Source: Ditylenchus dipsaci (lineage: Eukaryota; Nematoda; Chromadorea; Rhabditida; Anguinidae). Taken from it: a DNA stretch of 64,000 nucleotides. Numbering within the stretch: position 1 is the stretch's first letter; every line of letters begins with the position of its first letter. Under the pieces are notes generated by a model, which did no database searches, was not told where the DNA came from, and saw only the letters and a program-made list of their open reading frames with translations. Made by a program: the position numbers and the translations under genes. Below are positions 45,901 through 49,181 of the stretch, piece by piece. The DNA is taken from contig SADC01001202.1 of NCBI GenBank assembly GCA_004194705.1, positions 227,378-291,377 on the forward strand, given 5' to 3'.

Positions 45901-47814
45901 TTTGGCGAAAACAATTCGGGCGGAAACGGGGTAGAGCCTAAAAAACATAAAATAGCAAAAGTAGAAATGGTCAATTTGTACTAATTTGCAATTGTTTTTA
46001 ATGAAAAGACGGCTTGAGTATAGAATACCCCACGGGGAGTGATCAGATCGAGGAGATAACCTCATATTCGTGTTTTTCGACCCGATTTCATGTGAAAGCC
46101 GGCTGTTTTTTGATTCTGAGAAAAAAAAATTTTTCGATCCACAGGGGGTATCATGGTTTTTAGTCAAAATTTGAAAAATTTGAATTGGCGCCTTTTGAAT
46201 TTTAAAGGGATAAAGGGCTGTATAGGAGGGAAGGGAATAAAAGGGGGCCACTAATCACACAGGGCCCACTAACAAGAAGATGTTGAACATAGTTTTGAAT
46301 ACTGGGCCTACCGCATAAATAAACTCTGGTATGCATGCTTTTTCATGCATCCAGAGTCACTTTCGAGTGATTTGTGTCTAAGGTATGTGGGTGTGCGCAT
46401 CTCAACTCCAAACCCCCAAGCCCCTGAGGGGGCTTGAGAGTTAGAGATGCGCGCACACACTCACCTTAGACATGATTCCGAGAAGTACTCTTGACCATAA
46501 AATGCATATAGAGTCTCTTTTTGCCACGGCCCAGTTGAAAAACATGGTGAGGCAGTCGAAGAATACATATATTCAAATTTATAATGTTCTGCCATAAAAG
46601 TGGCCCCCTTTAATTCCCTTCCCCTCCCAATGCAGCCATTTATCCCTTTAAAATTCAAAAGGCTCCAATTCAAATTTTTCAAATTTTGACTAAAAACCAT
46701 GATACCCCCTGTGGTTCGAAATTTTTTTTCTTCTCAGAATCAAAAAACAGCCGGCTTTCACATGAAATCGGGGTCGAGAAACACGAATATGAGGTTATCT
46801 CCTCGATCTGATCACTCCCGTGGGGGGATTCTATACTGCAACCGAAAGACTAATTTTTTCAAAAAACCGACAAAAACTGTTCCTGAGAGACTATCCTTTT
46901 ACCTGTAATTTTATTGGAATTTAATAAAAAAAATGTGTACTTGTTGAAAATCGTATTAGGTGAAATAGAGTGAATTAAATGGCTCAAATTGTTTACCCCA
47001 CCAAATTACTGATATACCCTACAAATTGATTTTTTACCCCAGAAAATTTGAATTTTTGGTGAAATACTGCAGTAAATTTTGCTTGAATGCAAATTTTATG
47101 ACAAAAAAAAATTTGGATCGCTCAGAATCCCACCCCAGAACGGCCAGAAGCTCATAAAAGATGTTTTTGGGAATTTACTAAAGAGGGGTAAACTTTTTGC
47201 AAAAAATCGGCTAATCAGGTGGACTAAATCGTTCAGAATTTCATCCTGAACCTTTTCCGAACCACTTCAAGACACACTAGACCGTCCTAAACTTCTCCAA
47301 ACCAGTATCTAGTTACCCTAACCCAGTGCCTACGGGAGTAGTTTGAGGTAGTTTGGAAAAGGTTACGGATGAAGTACTGATCGATTTAGTCCATCTGATT
47401 TGAATTATTATCTGCTTAACCGATTTTTCGCAAAAAGTTTACCCTCTTTAGTAAACCCCAAAAAAACAACTTTCAGTGGCTTCCGGCCACTCCGGTGGGG
47501 ATTCTGAGCGATCCACGTCATTTTTTGACTATGAAATTCGGATTCCCGCAAAATTTACTGCAGTATTTCACTAAAAATTCAAATTTGGTGAGGTAAATAA
47601 ATAATTTGGTGGGATAAATTAGTAATTTGGCGGGTGAAATAAGCTACATCCGAATTTAATTATTTTTATAATTATGGTTTTTTGCATAATAATACCTTGT
47701 CTCGTCCTCATTGCTGATAACTACATCAGAGTAGTCGTCTCCTGTTGCTGAATACTTGCAGCTCAGGCTTAATAGAAGCAACAAAAACGGCAGCTTCCAT
47801 CTTATTTTACACAT
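3911..47814 (-). CDS. CUBN: Cubilin-type EGF/CUB receptor gene, 3' end outside window
   Basis: A multi-exon gene read right to left. Order of domains: signal peptide, cubilin-like N-terminal segment, eight EGF-like modules, then a long run of CUB domains (1-17 and the start of 18). This architecture is specific to cubilin, in vertebrates a peripheral endocytic receptor that binds intrinsic factor-B12, albumin and other ligands with amnionless; the ligand in nematodes is inferred at best. I placed about 65 exons by acceptor/donor sites and phase; almost all join in phase. Vertebrate cubilin has 27 CUBs, so roughly nine probably lie left of position 1. Intron 4 holds two other genes. At least six exons need a one-base correction (see findings). 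Not resolved: one exon in CUB5, one in CUB16, the first half of CUB6, and the exon 7/8 and CUB3 junctions. Family call is firm; exact protein is not. Confidence 0.9.
3993..6391 (-). CDS. CUBN: Cubilin CUB domain 17
   Basis: Exon 6391-6253 ([37 protein letters not shown]), exon 4350-4274 ([20 protein letters not shown]), exon 4224-4122 ([20 protein letters not shown]) and exon 4069-3993 ([20 protein letters not shown]). Phases 1-2-1-2-1 join exactly. The 1.9-kb intron between the first two holds the mariner-like MITE and a G-tract repeat. Confidence 0.9.
4648..4698. repeat. Short GC hairpin
   Basis: AATCGGCGTGTTGCG and CGCAACACGCCGATT form a 15-bp perfect stem around a short loop. Confidence 0.7.
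4993..5443. mobile_element. Mariner-like MITE
   Basis: TTAGGTTGTGTAAAAAGTTT at one end and its exact inverted complement at the other, flanked by TA. Arms are about 130 bp and nearly perfect. TTAGGTTG is a common mariner end. No transposase between the arms. Lies in a CUB17 intron. Confidence 0.8.
5530..5760. repeat. G-tract/TTAGGC-like repeat, copy 2 (with C-run and G-run)
   Basis: C10 at about 5549-5558 and G9 at about 5738-5746 bracket TTAGGCTTAGCCCTTAGGCT and TAGGCCAGCGTACGGAAGTT. Confidence 0.8.
6428..7385 (-). CDS. CUBN: Cubilin CUB domain 16 (rest)
   Basis: Exon 7385-7280 ([20 protein letters not shown]), exon 6631-6514 ([34 protein letters not shown]) and the 32-nt exon 6459-6428 ([10 protein letters not shown]). 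The first exon ends in phase 2 and the second starts in phase 1, and the C..D.L stretch is missing, so a short exon between 6.63 and 7.28 kb was missed. That gap contains a MITE with ACCGTATT ends (7019-7162). Confidence 0.82.
7019..7162. mobile_element. ACCGTATT-end MITE, copy 1
   Basis: ACCGTATTTACTCTATTAAT at the left and AGTAAATACGGT at the right, with a G9 run inside. Lies in the intron where a CUB16 exon is missing. Confidence 0.75.
7435..8186 (-). CDS. CUBN: Cubilin CUB domain 15 and start of CUB 16
   Basis: Exons 8186-8102 ([20 protein letters not shown]), 7913-7787 ([31 protein letters not shown]), 7736-7605 ([20 protein letters not shown]) and 7543-7435 ([13 protein letters not shown], then [18 protein letters not shown] of CUB16). 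Phases 1-2-0-0-0-1 are continuous. Confidence 0.9.
8386..8962 (-). CDS. CUBN: Cubilin CUB domain 14
   Basis: Exons 8962-8891 ([20 protein letters not shown]), 8836-8766 ([20 protein letters not shown]), 8711-8620 ([20 protein letters not shown]) and 8573-8386 ([34 protein letters not shown]). Introns are 46-54 nt and all phases fit. The first acceptor lies about 26 nt from the end of the minisatellite-ended foldback at 8988-10445. Confidence 0.9.
9370..9600. repeat. GC-hairpin element, copy 1
   Basis: Core GCCCCCTGCGCCCC-CTTC-GGGGGCGCAGGGGGC at about 9446-9482 is a perfect stem with a tetraloop. Outer arms pair too: CTAAGGTAAGTGAGTGCGCG with CACACCCACATACCTTAG, and ATGCATTTTCGATC with the right side. 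Confidence 0.85.
9865..10085. repeat. GC-hairpin element, copy 2 (core lost)
   Basis: Same arms as copy 1 (TTTACGATCAAGAGTCTTGT, GATGCGCACACCCACATAC, CTCGAAAGTGATTCTGGATG), but the GC stem is replaced by a short GGGGCTTGGTTGG stretch. Confidence 0.78.
10681..10926. mobile_element. ACCGTATT-end MITE, copy 2
   Basis: ACCGTATTCACTCTATTTAT and CCACCCTCTAATAAACGCCC at the left; AGAGTGAATACGGT at the right with CGCCCATGGGCG just inside. Confidence 0.8.
11152..12548. mobile_element. Foldback with AAAGTCTTTTTGCAGC arrays, copy 1
   Basis: Left arm 11152-11405: about 12 imperfect units of CTTTTTTGCTGCAAAAAGA preceded by GGCAAAGCTTTTCCTTGCTG. Right arm 12275-12548: the inverse, ending CAGCAAGGAAAGCTTTGCC. 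Just inside, ATTGTTTTGCTTCACATGCC and TTCTTCGCAGCATTTTTCAC pair with the right side. A pogo-like MITE sits in the loop. Confidence 0.85.
11882..12053. mobile_element. Pogo/Tigger-like MITE, copy 1
   Basis: TATAGTCAAACCTCTATATT at the left and AATATA..AGAGGTTTTACTGTA at the right; the motif TGCAATATAGAGG recurs inside. Confidence 0.65.
12952..14324 (-). CDS. CUBN: Cubilin CUB domain 13, lacking the usual cysteines
   Basis: Exon 14324-14163 encodes [20 protein letters not shown] and [20 protein letters not shown]; exon 14110-14051 encodes [17 protein letters not shown]; exon 13098-12952 encodes [20 protein letters not shown] and a Ser/Glu-rich linker. Phases join. The first conserved cysteine (CGG) is Tyr here and the cysteine before W-x-I is absent, so the first disulfide cannot form. 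Cysteine-poor CUBs are known, but none of the neighbours lacks this pair. The sequence from 12.95 down to 8.96 kb is a 4-kb intron full of repeats. Confidence 0.85.
14385..15978 (-). CDS. CUBN: Cubilin CUB domain 12
   Basis: Exon 15978-15859 ([17 protein letters not shown], then [20 protein letters not shown] after a one-base correction near 15930), exon 15804-15687 ([31 protein letters not shown]) and exon 14508-14385 ([30 protein letters not shown]). The donor of the first exon is a good GTATGT and gives the right phase. The 1.18-kb intron between the last two exons contains a whole IS630/Tc1/mariner-type element. Confidence 0.87.
14524..14776. mobile_element. ACCGTATT-end MITE, copy 3
   Basis: ACCGTATATTATCTATTAAT at the left, AATAGAGAATATACGGT at the right. 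Its left end is 16 nt from a CUB12 exon (exon start 14508) and its right end is 23 nt from the IS630-type element. Confidence 0.75.
14799..15581 (+). mobile_element. IS630/Tc1/mariner-superfamily element with long inverted ends
   Basis: The element starts CAGGGTGATCCAACTTTTTT and ends with its inverted complement, flanked by TA on both sides (14797-14798, 15582-15583), the hallmark target duplication. The inverted arms are about 180 bp. Only the 3' part of a transposase gene remains between them, so it is an internally deleted, non-autonomous copy. It lies in the intron between two CUB12 exons. Confidence 0.85.
15015..15352 (+). pseudogene. Transposase C-terminal remnant
   Basis: Frame 15015-15266 encodes [19 protein letters not shown] and [20 protein letters not shown], the second catalytic block of IS630/Tc1/mariner transposases (DGAPPH and PRSPDLxxxDFFxWGYxK). 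After a stop and frame change the typical C-terminal helix continues ([20 protein letters not shown]) to about 15352. The DNA-binding domain and first catalytic residue are absent. Confidence 0.85.
16523..17580 (-). CDS. CUBN: Cubilin CUB domain 11 (rest)
   Basis: Exon 17580-17406 ([39 protein letters not shown]), exon 17354-17225 ([32 protein letters not shown]) and exon 16653-16523 ([32 protein letters not shown]). Phases 0-1-2-1 are continuous with the exons on both sides. The NNNNN run sits in a loop. The sequence 17.6-18.24 kb upstream is intronic foldback DNA. Confidence 0.87.
17615..17875. repeat. Foldback with TTAAAGG-type ends
   Basis: TTTTAAAGGAGCATACAAGC and GCGGTACACCGCCAATTAAG at the left; CTTAATTGCAGTGTAACGCG and TATGCCCCTTTAA at the right. 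Ends match those at 27.93-27.95, 22.48 and 61.77 kb. Confidence 0.7.
18337..19987 (-). CDS. CUBN: Cubilin CUB domain 10 and start of CUB 11
   Basis: Exons 19987-19905 ([20 protein letters not shown]), 19858-19740 ([20 protein letters not shown]), 19179-19105 ([20 protein letters not shown]), 19053-18975 ([20 protein letters not shown]) and 18525-18337 ([12 protein letters not shown], then [14 protein letters not shown], the start of CUB11). All phases join. The first intron is 46 nt. A low-complexity Ser/Asn-rich loop ([16 protein letters not shown]) lies late in CUB10. A pogo-like MITE begins only about 17 nt upstream of the last exon's acceptor. Confidence 0.88.
18543..18935. mobile_element. 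Pogo/Tigger-like MITE, copy 2
   Basis: AGTCAAACCTCGGTATAGTG at the left and CATATCAAGGTTTGACTGTA at the right, with long paired arms (AAGTCTTTTATCAATTCTGT and inverse). Sits just upstream of the CUB10/11 exon acceptor. Confidence 0.72.
20033..21454 (-). CDS. CUBN: Cubilin CUB domain 9
   Basis: Exon 21454-21255 encodes [20 protein letters not shown] and [20 protein letters not shown]. Exon 20204-20033 encodes [20 protein letters not shown] and [17 protein letters not shown]. The joint is in phase 0. No separate exon for the usual second cysteine pair was found in the 1.05-kb intron, so this CUB may be shortened or an exon may be missing. The intron carries a stretch rich in GGGACGGGA-type motifs (20.65-21.17 kb). 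Confidence 0.8.
21513..22054 (-). CDS. CUBN: Cubilin CUB domain 8
   Basis: Exons 22054-22022 (33 nt, [11 protein letters not shown]), 21971-21775 ([20 protein letters not shown], then [11 protein letters not shown]) and 21718-21513 ([46 protein letters not shown]). Introns of 50 and 56 nt are typical of rhabditid nematodes. The last exon changes frame by one base near 21670, between VEES and the conserved FCNN stretch; a GTAAGA there imitates a donor, but a 25-nt intron would be too short. Confidence 0.87.
22530..22685. mobile_element. ACCGTATT-end MITE, copy 4
   Basis: ACCGTATTTACTCTGATAGA at the left and TCTATCATAGGAAATATGGT at the right. Confidence 0.7.
22945..23085. repeat. Palindrome with GGCACAA words
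   Basis: GAGTAAGTTGTGCCACTTCA at the left and TGAAATGGCACAACTTACTC at the right; TTTGTGC/GCACAAA occurs three times in each arm. Confidence 0.8.
23348..24872 (-). CDS. CUBN: Cubilin CUB domain 7, with a 28-nt exon
   Basis: Exon 24872-24845 is only 28 nt (CGGYIRGF). It joins 24795-24716 ([20 protein letters not shown]), then 23657-23553 ([19 protein letters not shown]) and 23509-23348 ([34 protein letters not shown]). Every phase matches (1-2-1-1-1), so the order and sites are well supported. The 1.06-kb intron between the second and third exons contains one copy of the G-tract/TTAGGC-like repeat. Confidence 0.9.
24180..24425. repeat. G-tract/TTAGGC-like repeat, copy 3
   Basis: C-run at 24196-24206, GTACGCTGGCCTACCCCAAG, CCTAAGGGCTAAGCCTAAAC, and a G9 run at about 24392-24400, ending TAGTAGCGCC. 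Confidence 0.82.
24924..26180 (-). CDS. CUBN: Cubilin CUB domain 6 (divergent, exons partly unresolved)
   Basis: Secure exon 25 (26180-26115) encodes [15 protein letters not shown]. Likely coding pieces follow at about 25690-25610 ([15 protein letters not shown]), 25460-25390 ([15 protein letters not shown]) and 25320-25150 ([26 protein letters not shown]), but their splice phases do not join cleanly. The last exon (25098-24924) reads [20 protein letters not shown] and, after a one-base shift near 25040, [20 protein letters not shown]. This is the least certain part of the gene. Confidence 0.6.
26230..27076 (-). CDS. CUBN: Cubilin CUB domain 5
   Basis: Exon 22 (27076-27002) encodes [20 protein letters not shown]. 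Exon 23 (26551-26418) encodes [13 protein letters not shown] and [12 protein letters not shown], a typical CUB core. Exon 24 (26359-26230) encodes [17 protein letters not shown] and [12 protein letters not shown]. Exon 22 ends in phase 1 but exon 23 starts in phase 0, and the C-W-I stretch between them is missing, so one exon between 26.55 and 27.0 kb was not found. Confidence 0.83.
27127..28392 (-). CDS. CUBN: Cubilin CUB domain 4
   Basis: Exon 20 (28392-28271) encodes [20 protein letters not shown] and [16 protein letters not shown], ending at a GTGAGT donor. Exon 21 (27367-27127) encodes the rest ([34 protein letters not shown]) in continuous phase. The usual C-W-I is C-T-Y-V here. The intron between them is about 900 nt and contains an element sharing the motif CGCACGGGCATGCCCCTTT with copies elsewhere in the window. 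Confidence 0.85.
28437..29206 (-). CDS. CUBN: Cubilin CUB domain 3
   Basis: Exon 17 (29206-28931) starts with the last strand of CUB2, then [26 protein letters not shown] and [10 protein letters not shown]. It continues into an unusually long acidic Ser/Thr-rich insertion ([16 protein letters not shown]) where CUBs normally have a short loop. Exon 18 (28683-28626; [12 protein letters not shown]) and exon 19 (28572-28437; [21 protein letters not shown]) finish the domain. The joint from exon 17 to 18 is one base off unless a weaker donor in exon 17 is used. Confidence 0.82.
29580..30187. mobile_element. Foldback element with Mutator-like ORF fragment
   Basis: Arms of about 145 bp made of TTTCCCGRCAAATNTGTGAAA-type units: TGAAAACTCCCGGCAAATGT at the left and its inverse at the right. 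Within each arm the unit recurs four to five times. The centre holds a short reading frame (separate entry). Related CCCGGCT units occur at 13555-13610. Confidence 0.75.
29816..29944 (+). pseudogene. 42-residue N-terminal fragment, possibly of a Mutator-like transposase
   Basis: ATG at 29816 follows an acceptor-like TTTAG; the frame reads [20 protein letters not shown] and [12 protein letters not shown], and CAGTAAGC at its end is a strong donor. The Trp-anchored start with an acidic helix resembles the leader of nematode Mutator-like transposases upstream of a FLYWCH-like module; this is an inference from pattern only. A captured host exon is the alternative. Confidence 0.35.
30270..30990. 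repeat. Foldback containing a tRNA-like module in each arm
   Basis: Arms of about 300 bp: GCAGCAAAAATTTTGCTGCA, ACATATTACGCGTCTTTCAT and ATGAACGACTTGTATAAAAG pair with inverse copies at 30790-30960. In the plus arm GTCACTCGAAAAGCGG ... CAGGTTCAAATCCC (30494-30554) has a B-box-like GGTTCAAATCC, so the element may derive from a tRNA-type SINE. Confidence 0.7.
31050..31860 (-). CDS. CUBN: Cubilin CUB domain 2
   Basis: Exons 31860-31785 ([16 protein letters not shown], ending DNCMW), 31342-31243 ([18 protein letters not shown]) and 31200-31050 ([31 protein letters not shown]). Phases 1-2-0-1 are continuous. The C-terminal strand of the domain ([10 protein letters not shown]) is carried on the next exon at 29206, after an intron of 1.84 kb that holds two foldback elements. 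Confidence 0.85.
31912..32331 (-). CDS. CUBN: Cubilin CUB domain 1
   Basis: Exon 12 is 32331-32214 ([13 protein letters not shown], then SCLWYIQL) and exon 13 is 32169-31912 ([40 protein letters not shown]). These give the CUB landmarks C...C-W-I, F-DG and FC. The intron between them starts with GC (AAAG|GCAAGC), a GC-AG intron. Both exons need one extra base to keep the domain in one frame: next to the A3 run (plus strand) at 32290-32292 and in the A5 run at 32035-32039. Confidence 0.82.
32382..36246 (-). CDS. CUBN: Cubilin exons 5-11: helical linker and eight EGF-like modules
   Basis: Exons 36246-36022, 35968-35750, 35435-35267, 33866-33742, 32891-32740, 32690-32625 and 32571-32382. Exon 5 begins with a charged helical linker ([14 protein letters not shown]) and enters EGF1 ([16 protein letters not shown]). 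EGF2 (LDECEMY), EGF4 ([10 protein letters not shown]) and EGF5 (DFDECANDL) carry the DxDEC/DEC signature of calcium-binding EGF modules; EGF3, 6, 7 and 8 follow with six-cysteine spacing, ending [12 protein letters not shown]. All junctions are in phase except exon 7 to exon 8, which is off by one base (donor after ATGG at 35267, acceptor before GGATGG at 33866). The 1.4-kb intron between them holds the TTACAC foldback and a tRNA-like sequence. Confidence 0.88.
33339..33600. mobile_element. ACCGTATT-end MITE, truncated copy
   Basis: ACCGTATTTACTCTAATACC at the left and interior shared with other copies (AGAGCTTGTGGGAGTTAAGA, GAAAACGC), but no matching right end. Confidence 0.6.
33965..34425. 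repeat. Foldback of TTACACTTACA/TGTAAGTGTAAA units
   Basis: TCACAATTGTAAGTGTAAGT at the left and CACTTACAATTGTGATAG at the right, each carrying 5-8 units of a 6-nt period (GTAAGT/GTAAAT) and the motif GGTATTGTGAA. Four blocks alternate in orientation. In the EGF4/5 intron. Confidence 0.8.
35015..35085 (+). repeat. tRNA-like sequence or tRNA-derived SINE head
   Basis: TAGCCTAGTGGCTAAG matches an A-box nearly perfectly and GAGTTCGAGTCCC a B-box with one mismatch, spaced about 33 nt. Acceptor-stem pairing is poor and no CCA-side match is clear, so a pseudogene or SINE head is more likely than a tRNA. Confidence 0.5.
35607..35706. mobile_element. Pogo/Tigger-like MITE, copy 3
   Basis: TACAGTCGAACCCCGATATA at the left and TATATCAAAGCTTGACTGTA at the right, with TATAGTGT repeated inside. 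It lies 44 nt from the EGF2/3 exon end. Confidence 0.7.
36262..36515. repeat. G-tract/TTAGGC-like repeat, copy 4
   Basis: CCCTAGTAGCGAATACCCCT at the left, GTACGCTGGCCTACCCCAAG, CCTAAGGGCTAAGTCTAAAC and a G11 run, then TTCGCTACTAGTGCCG. It sits 16 nt upstream of the exon 5 acceptor of cubilin, between it and the nested genes. Confidence 0.85.
37014..37023 (+). promoter_or_regulatory. Candidate trans-splice acceptor of STAR gene
   Basis: A T-rich tract ending in TTTTACAG lies 60 nt before the first ATG, with an in-frame stop between them. This is the pattern of a nematode outron acceptor; a cis-spliced 5' UTR exon is the alternative. Confidence 0.45.
37084..38337 (+). CDS. STAR-family KH-domain RNA-binding protein (GLD-1/ASD-2/Quaking type)
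   Basis: Six exons: 37084-37174, 37220-37353, 37406-37521, 37570-37798 (or to 37809), 37863-38097, 38154-38337. The protein has the QUA1 dimerisation helix ([27 protein letters not shown]), the maxi-KH domain with [20 protein letters not shown] and [11 protein letters not shown], and QUA2 ([20 protein letters not shown]). Such proteins bind ACUAAY-type RNA motifs and control translation or splicing. The C-terminal half is Pro/Ser/Met-rich and ends in a cysteine-rich tail ([12 protein letters not shown]). One base is missing at GGG 37498-37500: KIMIRGKG and SLRDEIK lie in different frames. The exon 4 donor is open: GTATCA at 37799 keeps phase, the better GTAAGT at 37810 does not. An AATAAA follows at 38511. 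The gene lies inside cubilin intron 4, on the opposite strand. Whether it is the GLD-1 or ASD-2 orthologue I cannot tell. Confidence 0.9.
38511..38516 (+). terminator. Poly(A) signal of STAR gene
   Basis: AATAAA about 175 nt after the stop codon at 38337. From here to the F-box ATG at 38945 I see no coding exon; the stretch probably holds the STAR 3' end and the F-box promoter. Confidence 0.6.
38945..39917 (+). CDS. F-box protein, nematode type
   Basis: Three exons (38945-39218, 39273-39694, 39756-39917) join in phase to give about 285 residues. The N terminus ([20 protein letters not shown], then NSRFRQIV) is an F-box, the Skp1-binding motif that puts a protein into an SCF ubiquitin-ligase complex. 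The rest ([46 protein letters not shown]) resembles the substrate-binding half of the large, fast-evolving nematode F-box families, without a recognisable repeat. The ATG follows an acceptor-like CCTAG directly, so a 5' UTR intron or trans-splicing is likely. Two AATAAA-type signals lie at 40021 and 40031. At the start of exon 2 another frame ([16 protein letters not shown]) also looks coding, so a frame error there is possible. Confidence 0.83.
40021..40036 (+). terminator. Poly(A) signals of F-box gene
   Basis: AATAAA at 40021 and again at 40031, about 105 nt after the stop codon. Confidence 0.55.
40085..41165. repeat. Foldback flanking the 197-bp array
   Basis: TTTTACCTTGGTCTCCTGTGGTACC region at 40153-40180 pairs with CCACAGGGGTACCAAGGCAA at 41083-41102, and AAATTTGACCAAATTTTTGA with TTTTTGGTCAAAAATATC. 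Arms are short and imperfect. Confidence 0.6.
40413..40960 (+). repeat. 197-bp tandem repeat, about 2.8 copies
   Basis: TTTTTCATTGTTATTTCTGT occurs at 40564 and 40761 and the unit AACATCGCAGCGCACGCAGC at about 40626 and 40823, so the period is 197 bp. Each unit also contains six or more short CATCGCAGCGCAA words. It lies within a larger inverted structure (40085-41165). The open frames here are products of the repeat. Confidence 0.9.
41407..41662. mobile_element. ACCGTATT-end MITE, copy 5
   Basis: ACCGTATTTCCTCTGATAAG with two CTAATAAGCGCCCC-type units at the left; GCGCTTATTAGAGGAAATAC at the right. The interior ACGAGCTCTACCGATT is shared with copies 2, 3 and 6. Confidence 0.8.
42241..42606. 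repeat. Foldback with ATTGCGCAA units
   Basis: GGCAGCGAGCAATTGCGCAA at the left and TTGCGCAATTGCTCGCTGCC at the right; AAATTGCGC/GCGCAAT words occur about eight times in the arms. In cubilin intron 4, downstream of the two nested genes. Confidence 0.8.
43009..47814 (-). CDS. CUBN: Cubilin exons 1-4: signal peptide and N-terminal segment
   Basis: Exon 1 is 47814-47696: ATG, then MCKIRW and a leucine-rich core ([12 protein letters not shown]), a clear signal peptide, ending in phase 2. Exon 2 (43409-43279) encodes [20 protein letters not shown], which resembles the short conserved stretch after the signal peptide of cubilins; it needs one A fewer in the run at 43352-43357 to stay in frame. Exon 3 (43230-43100) encodes a leucine-rich helical stretch ([14 protein letters not shown]) and exon 4 (43048-43009) a short link that joins exon 5 in phase. 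In vertebrates this region trimerises the protein and binds amnionless; here a coiled coil is possible but weak. Exon 1 and 2 are strong, exons 3-4 moderate. Confidence 0.72.
43636..44232. mobile_element. Foldback with AAAGTCTTTTTGCAGC arrays, copy 2
   Basis: Same ends and arrays as the 11.15-12.55 kb element (GGGCAAAGCTTTTCCTTGCT ... GGAAAAGCTTTGCCC) but shorter, and with an almost complete palindromic core around 43900-43960. Confidence 0.85.
44545..45332. mobile_element. TA-flanked MITE with CAGGGTGTCCCAAAA ends
   Basis: Starts CAGGGTGTCCCAAAAAAATA after TA and ends with a near-perfect inverted copy before TA. Arms pair over more than 100 bp at the ends and again internally (for example ATTTCCAGGGCTAC). 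End sequence and target site suit the IS630/Tc1/mariner group. No coding remnant seen. Lies in cubilin intron 1. Confidence 0.75.
45374..45565. mobile_element. Short MITE with CAAGGGACCCTCC ends
   Basis: CAAGGGACCCTCC at the left and GGAGGGTCCCTTG at the right, flanked by TAA-like sequence. The interior is unique apart from partial inverted similarity (TCATGGTCATTCC, GGTCCTCAGAATGAC). Confidence 0.7.
45590..45835. repeat. Foldback element
   Basis: CTCATTTACAAGTTAATACT at the left pairs with AGTATTAACTTGTAAATGAG at the right; further inside, AATGACCATATCTGCAAAAT pairs with its inverse. Adjoins the previous MITE. Confidence 0.7.
46010..46855. repeat. Large foldback hosting a GC-hairpin element
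   Basis: ACCCCACGGGGAGTGATCAG, GAGGAGATAACCTCATATTC and CATGTGAAAGCCGGCTGTTT at the left pair with inverse copies at 46735-46850. Arms are about 220 bp. Confidence 0.8.
46270..46560. repeat. GC-hairpin element, copy 3
   Basis: CCCCCAAGCCCC-TGAG-GGGGCTTG core; arms GTCTAAGGTATGTGGGTGTG and CACACACTCACCTTAGAC. It is nested in the centre of the larger foldback at 46010-46850. Confidence 0.82.
47095..47525. repeat. Foldback, family shared with 2.1-2.7 kb (copy 2)
   Basis: GATCGCTCAGAATCCCACCC and AATTTACTAAAGAGGGGTAA at the left; TTAGTAAACCCCAAAAAAAC and GGTGGGGATTCTGAGCGATC at the right. Same consensus as copy 1. Confidence 0.78.
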
Positions 47815-48514
47815 ACTGTAAAATAATTAAATTGTAGAAGAACCGATAGATTTGTACAGAGTTAATAGGAGGAAGCTAAGAAATACAACGATTTCTATTG
47901 TGAAATATGTGACTCATAAAATGCGTTGAAAATCTGCACAAATAATTCGATACTGTGATTTGCGAAAGCTGGACGAGGACAAACAAACAGAGTATACAAA
48001 AACACCAGAGGCATAAACAAATGCCACGCTGTTGATTACTGGCCCTTTTCACTGTGTGTATTGATTGGATTGAATTTCACTAGAACTTGTGAATACTGGG
48101 TCAAAGAGTAGCAAAAACTTAAACTCTGAGTTTCCAACTAAAAATTTGGAAAAAAAGTATATTCAATAAAAATACAAAAATTCAACTTCTTTCAAGTTGT
48201 ACATTTTTCTACACAATTGATTTTTTAGACTTTATTTTTAGAAAATAAATGTTTTAAATAAATGTTGCGCCCTCAAAGTTTAAATTTTACCTGTAAATTT
48301 TATATTGCTTTTTACTCGGATTACTTTGCTTTTTAAAACTTTTGTCCGTGAATCTTAGCTTTCTAACATAATAAAAACTTTTCATTTATACATTCTTAAA
48401 TCATTCACAGAAATACCATTTAAAAAAACTTATGCCAAAGCCGTTGTTAGCATTGACTAGGTCCTAAGCCTAAACCTGATCGTGAGCCTACAGTCTTAAG
48501 CCTAAGCCGAACTG

Positions 48515-49095
48515 AATTGTTGAGTGAGGTATATTACATAGGCGCTTTTTGGAAGAAGTATTGGCCGGAGTGTATTATCCTTCAACCTCCCGAAAACCGG
48601 TTTAAACCATTTTTTCGTGTGTTTTAGCACTTGAAACGTGTAGAAAAAATGTTTTTAGGTGCGGAAGACCATTTTCAGAATTTCGTCAAGTTTTGACTTT
48701 TTGCCTTGGGGGACCAAGATAAACCACTTAGATAAGGTACCTGGATACCGTTTTTATTCATTTTAAATGTTCTTTTACCTGCCTGCCTTCGGCATGCACG
48801 ATAATTCAATAGGAAACCCCTTCGGAGGTACATTGTCCGGGCCAAGGGCTGTCCCTTTATATAAATGTGAGAGCTCCAGGGAGAATTTTGAATAAAATCG
48901 GTATCCAGGTACCCTATCCAGGTGGTTTACCTTGGTCACCCAAGGCAAAAAGTCAAAATTTTCGAATTTTTTTTCTGAAAATGGTCTTCCGCCACCTAAA
49001 AACATGTTTTCTACACGTTTAAAGTGCTAAAACACACGGAAAAGTGGTTTAAACCGATTTTCGGGAGGTTGAAGGATAATACACTTTAGCCGAAG
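48515..49095. repeat. Foldback
   Basis: AGTGTATTATCCTTCAACCT, TCCCGAAAACCGGTTTAAAC and TTTTTAGGTGCGGAAGACCA at the left pair with inverse copies at 48960-49085. The loop holds ATTGTCCGGGCCAAGGGCT, also found at 40327. Confidence 0.82.
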
Positions 49096-49181
49096 TATTT
49101 TACACTAGCGCCAAAAATTTATATACAATTTATAAACAACCAAAAAATTTATTTTAATGCAAATAAAGACTGATAATTTAT

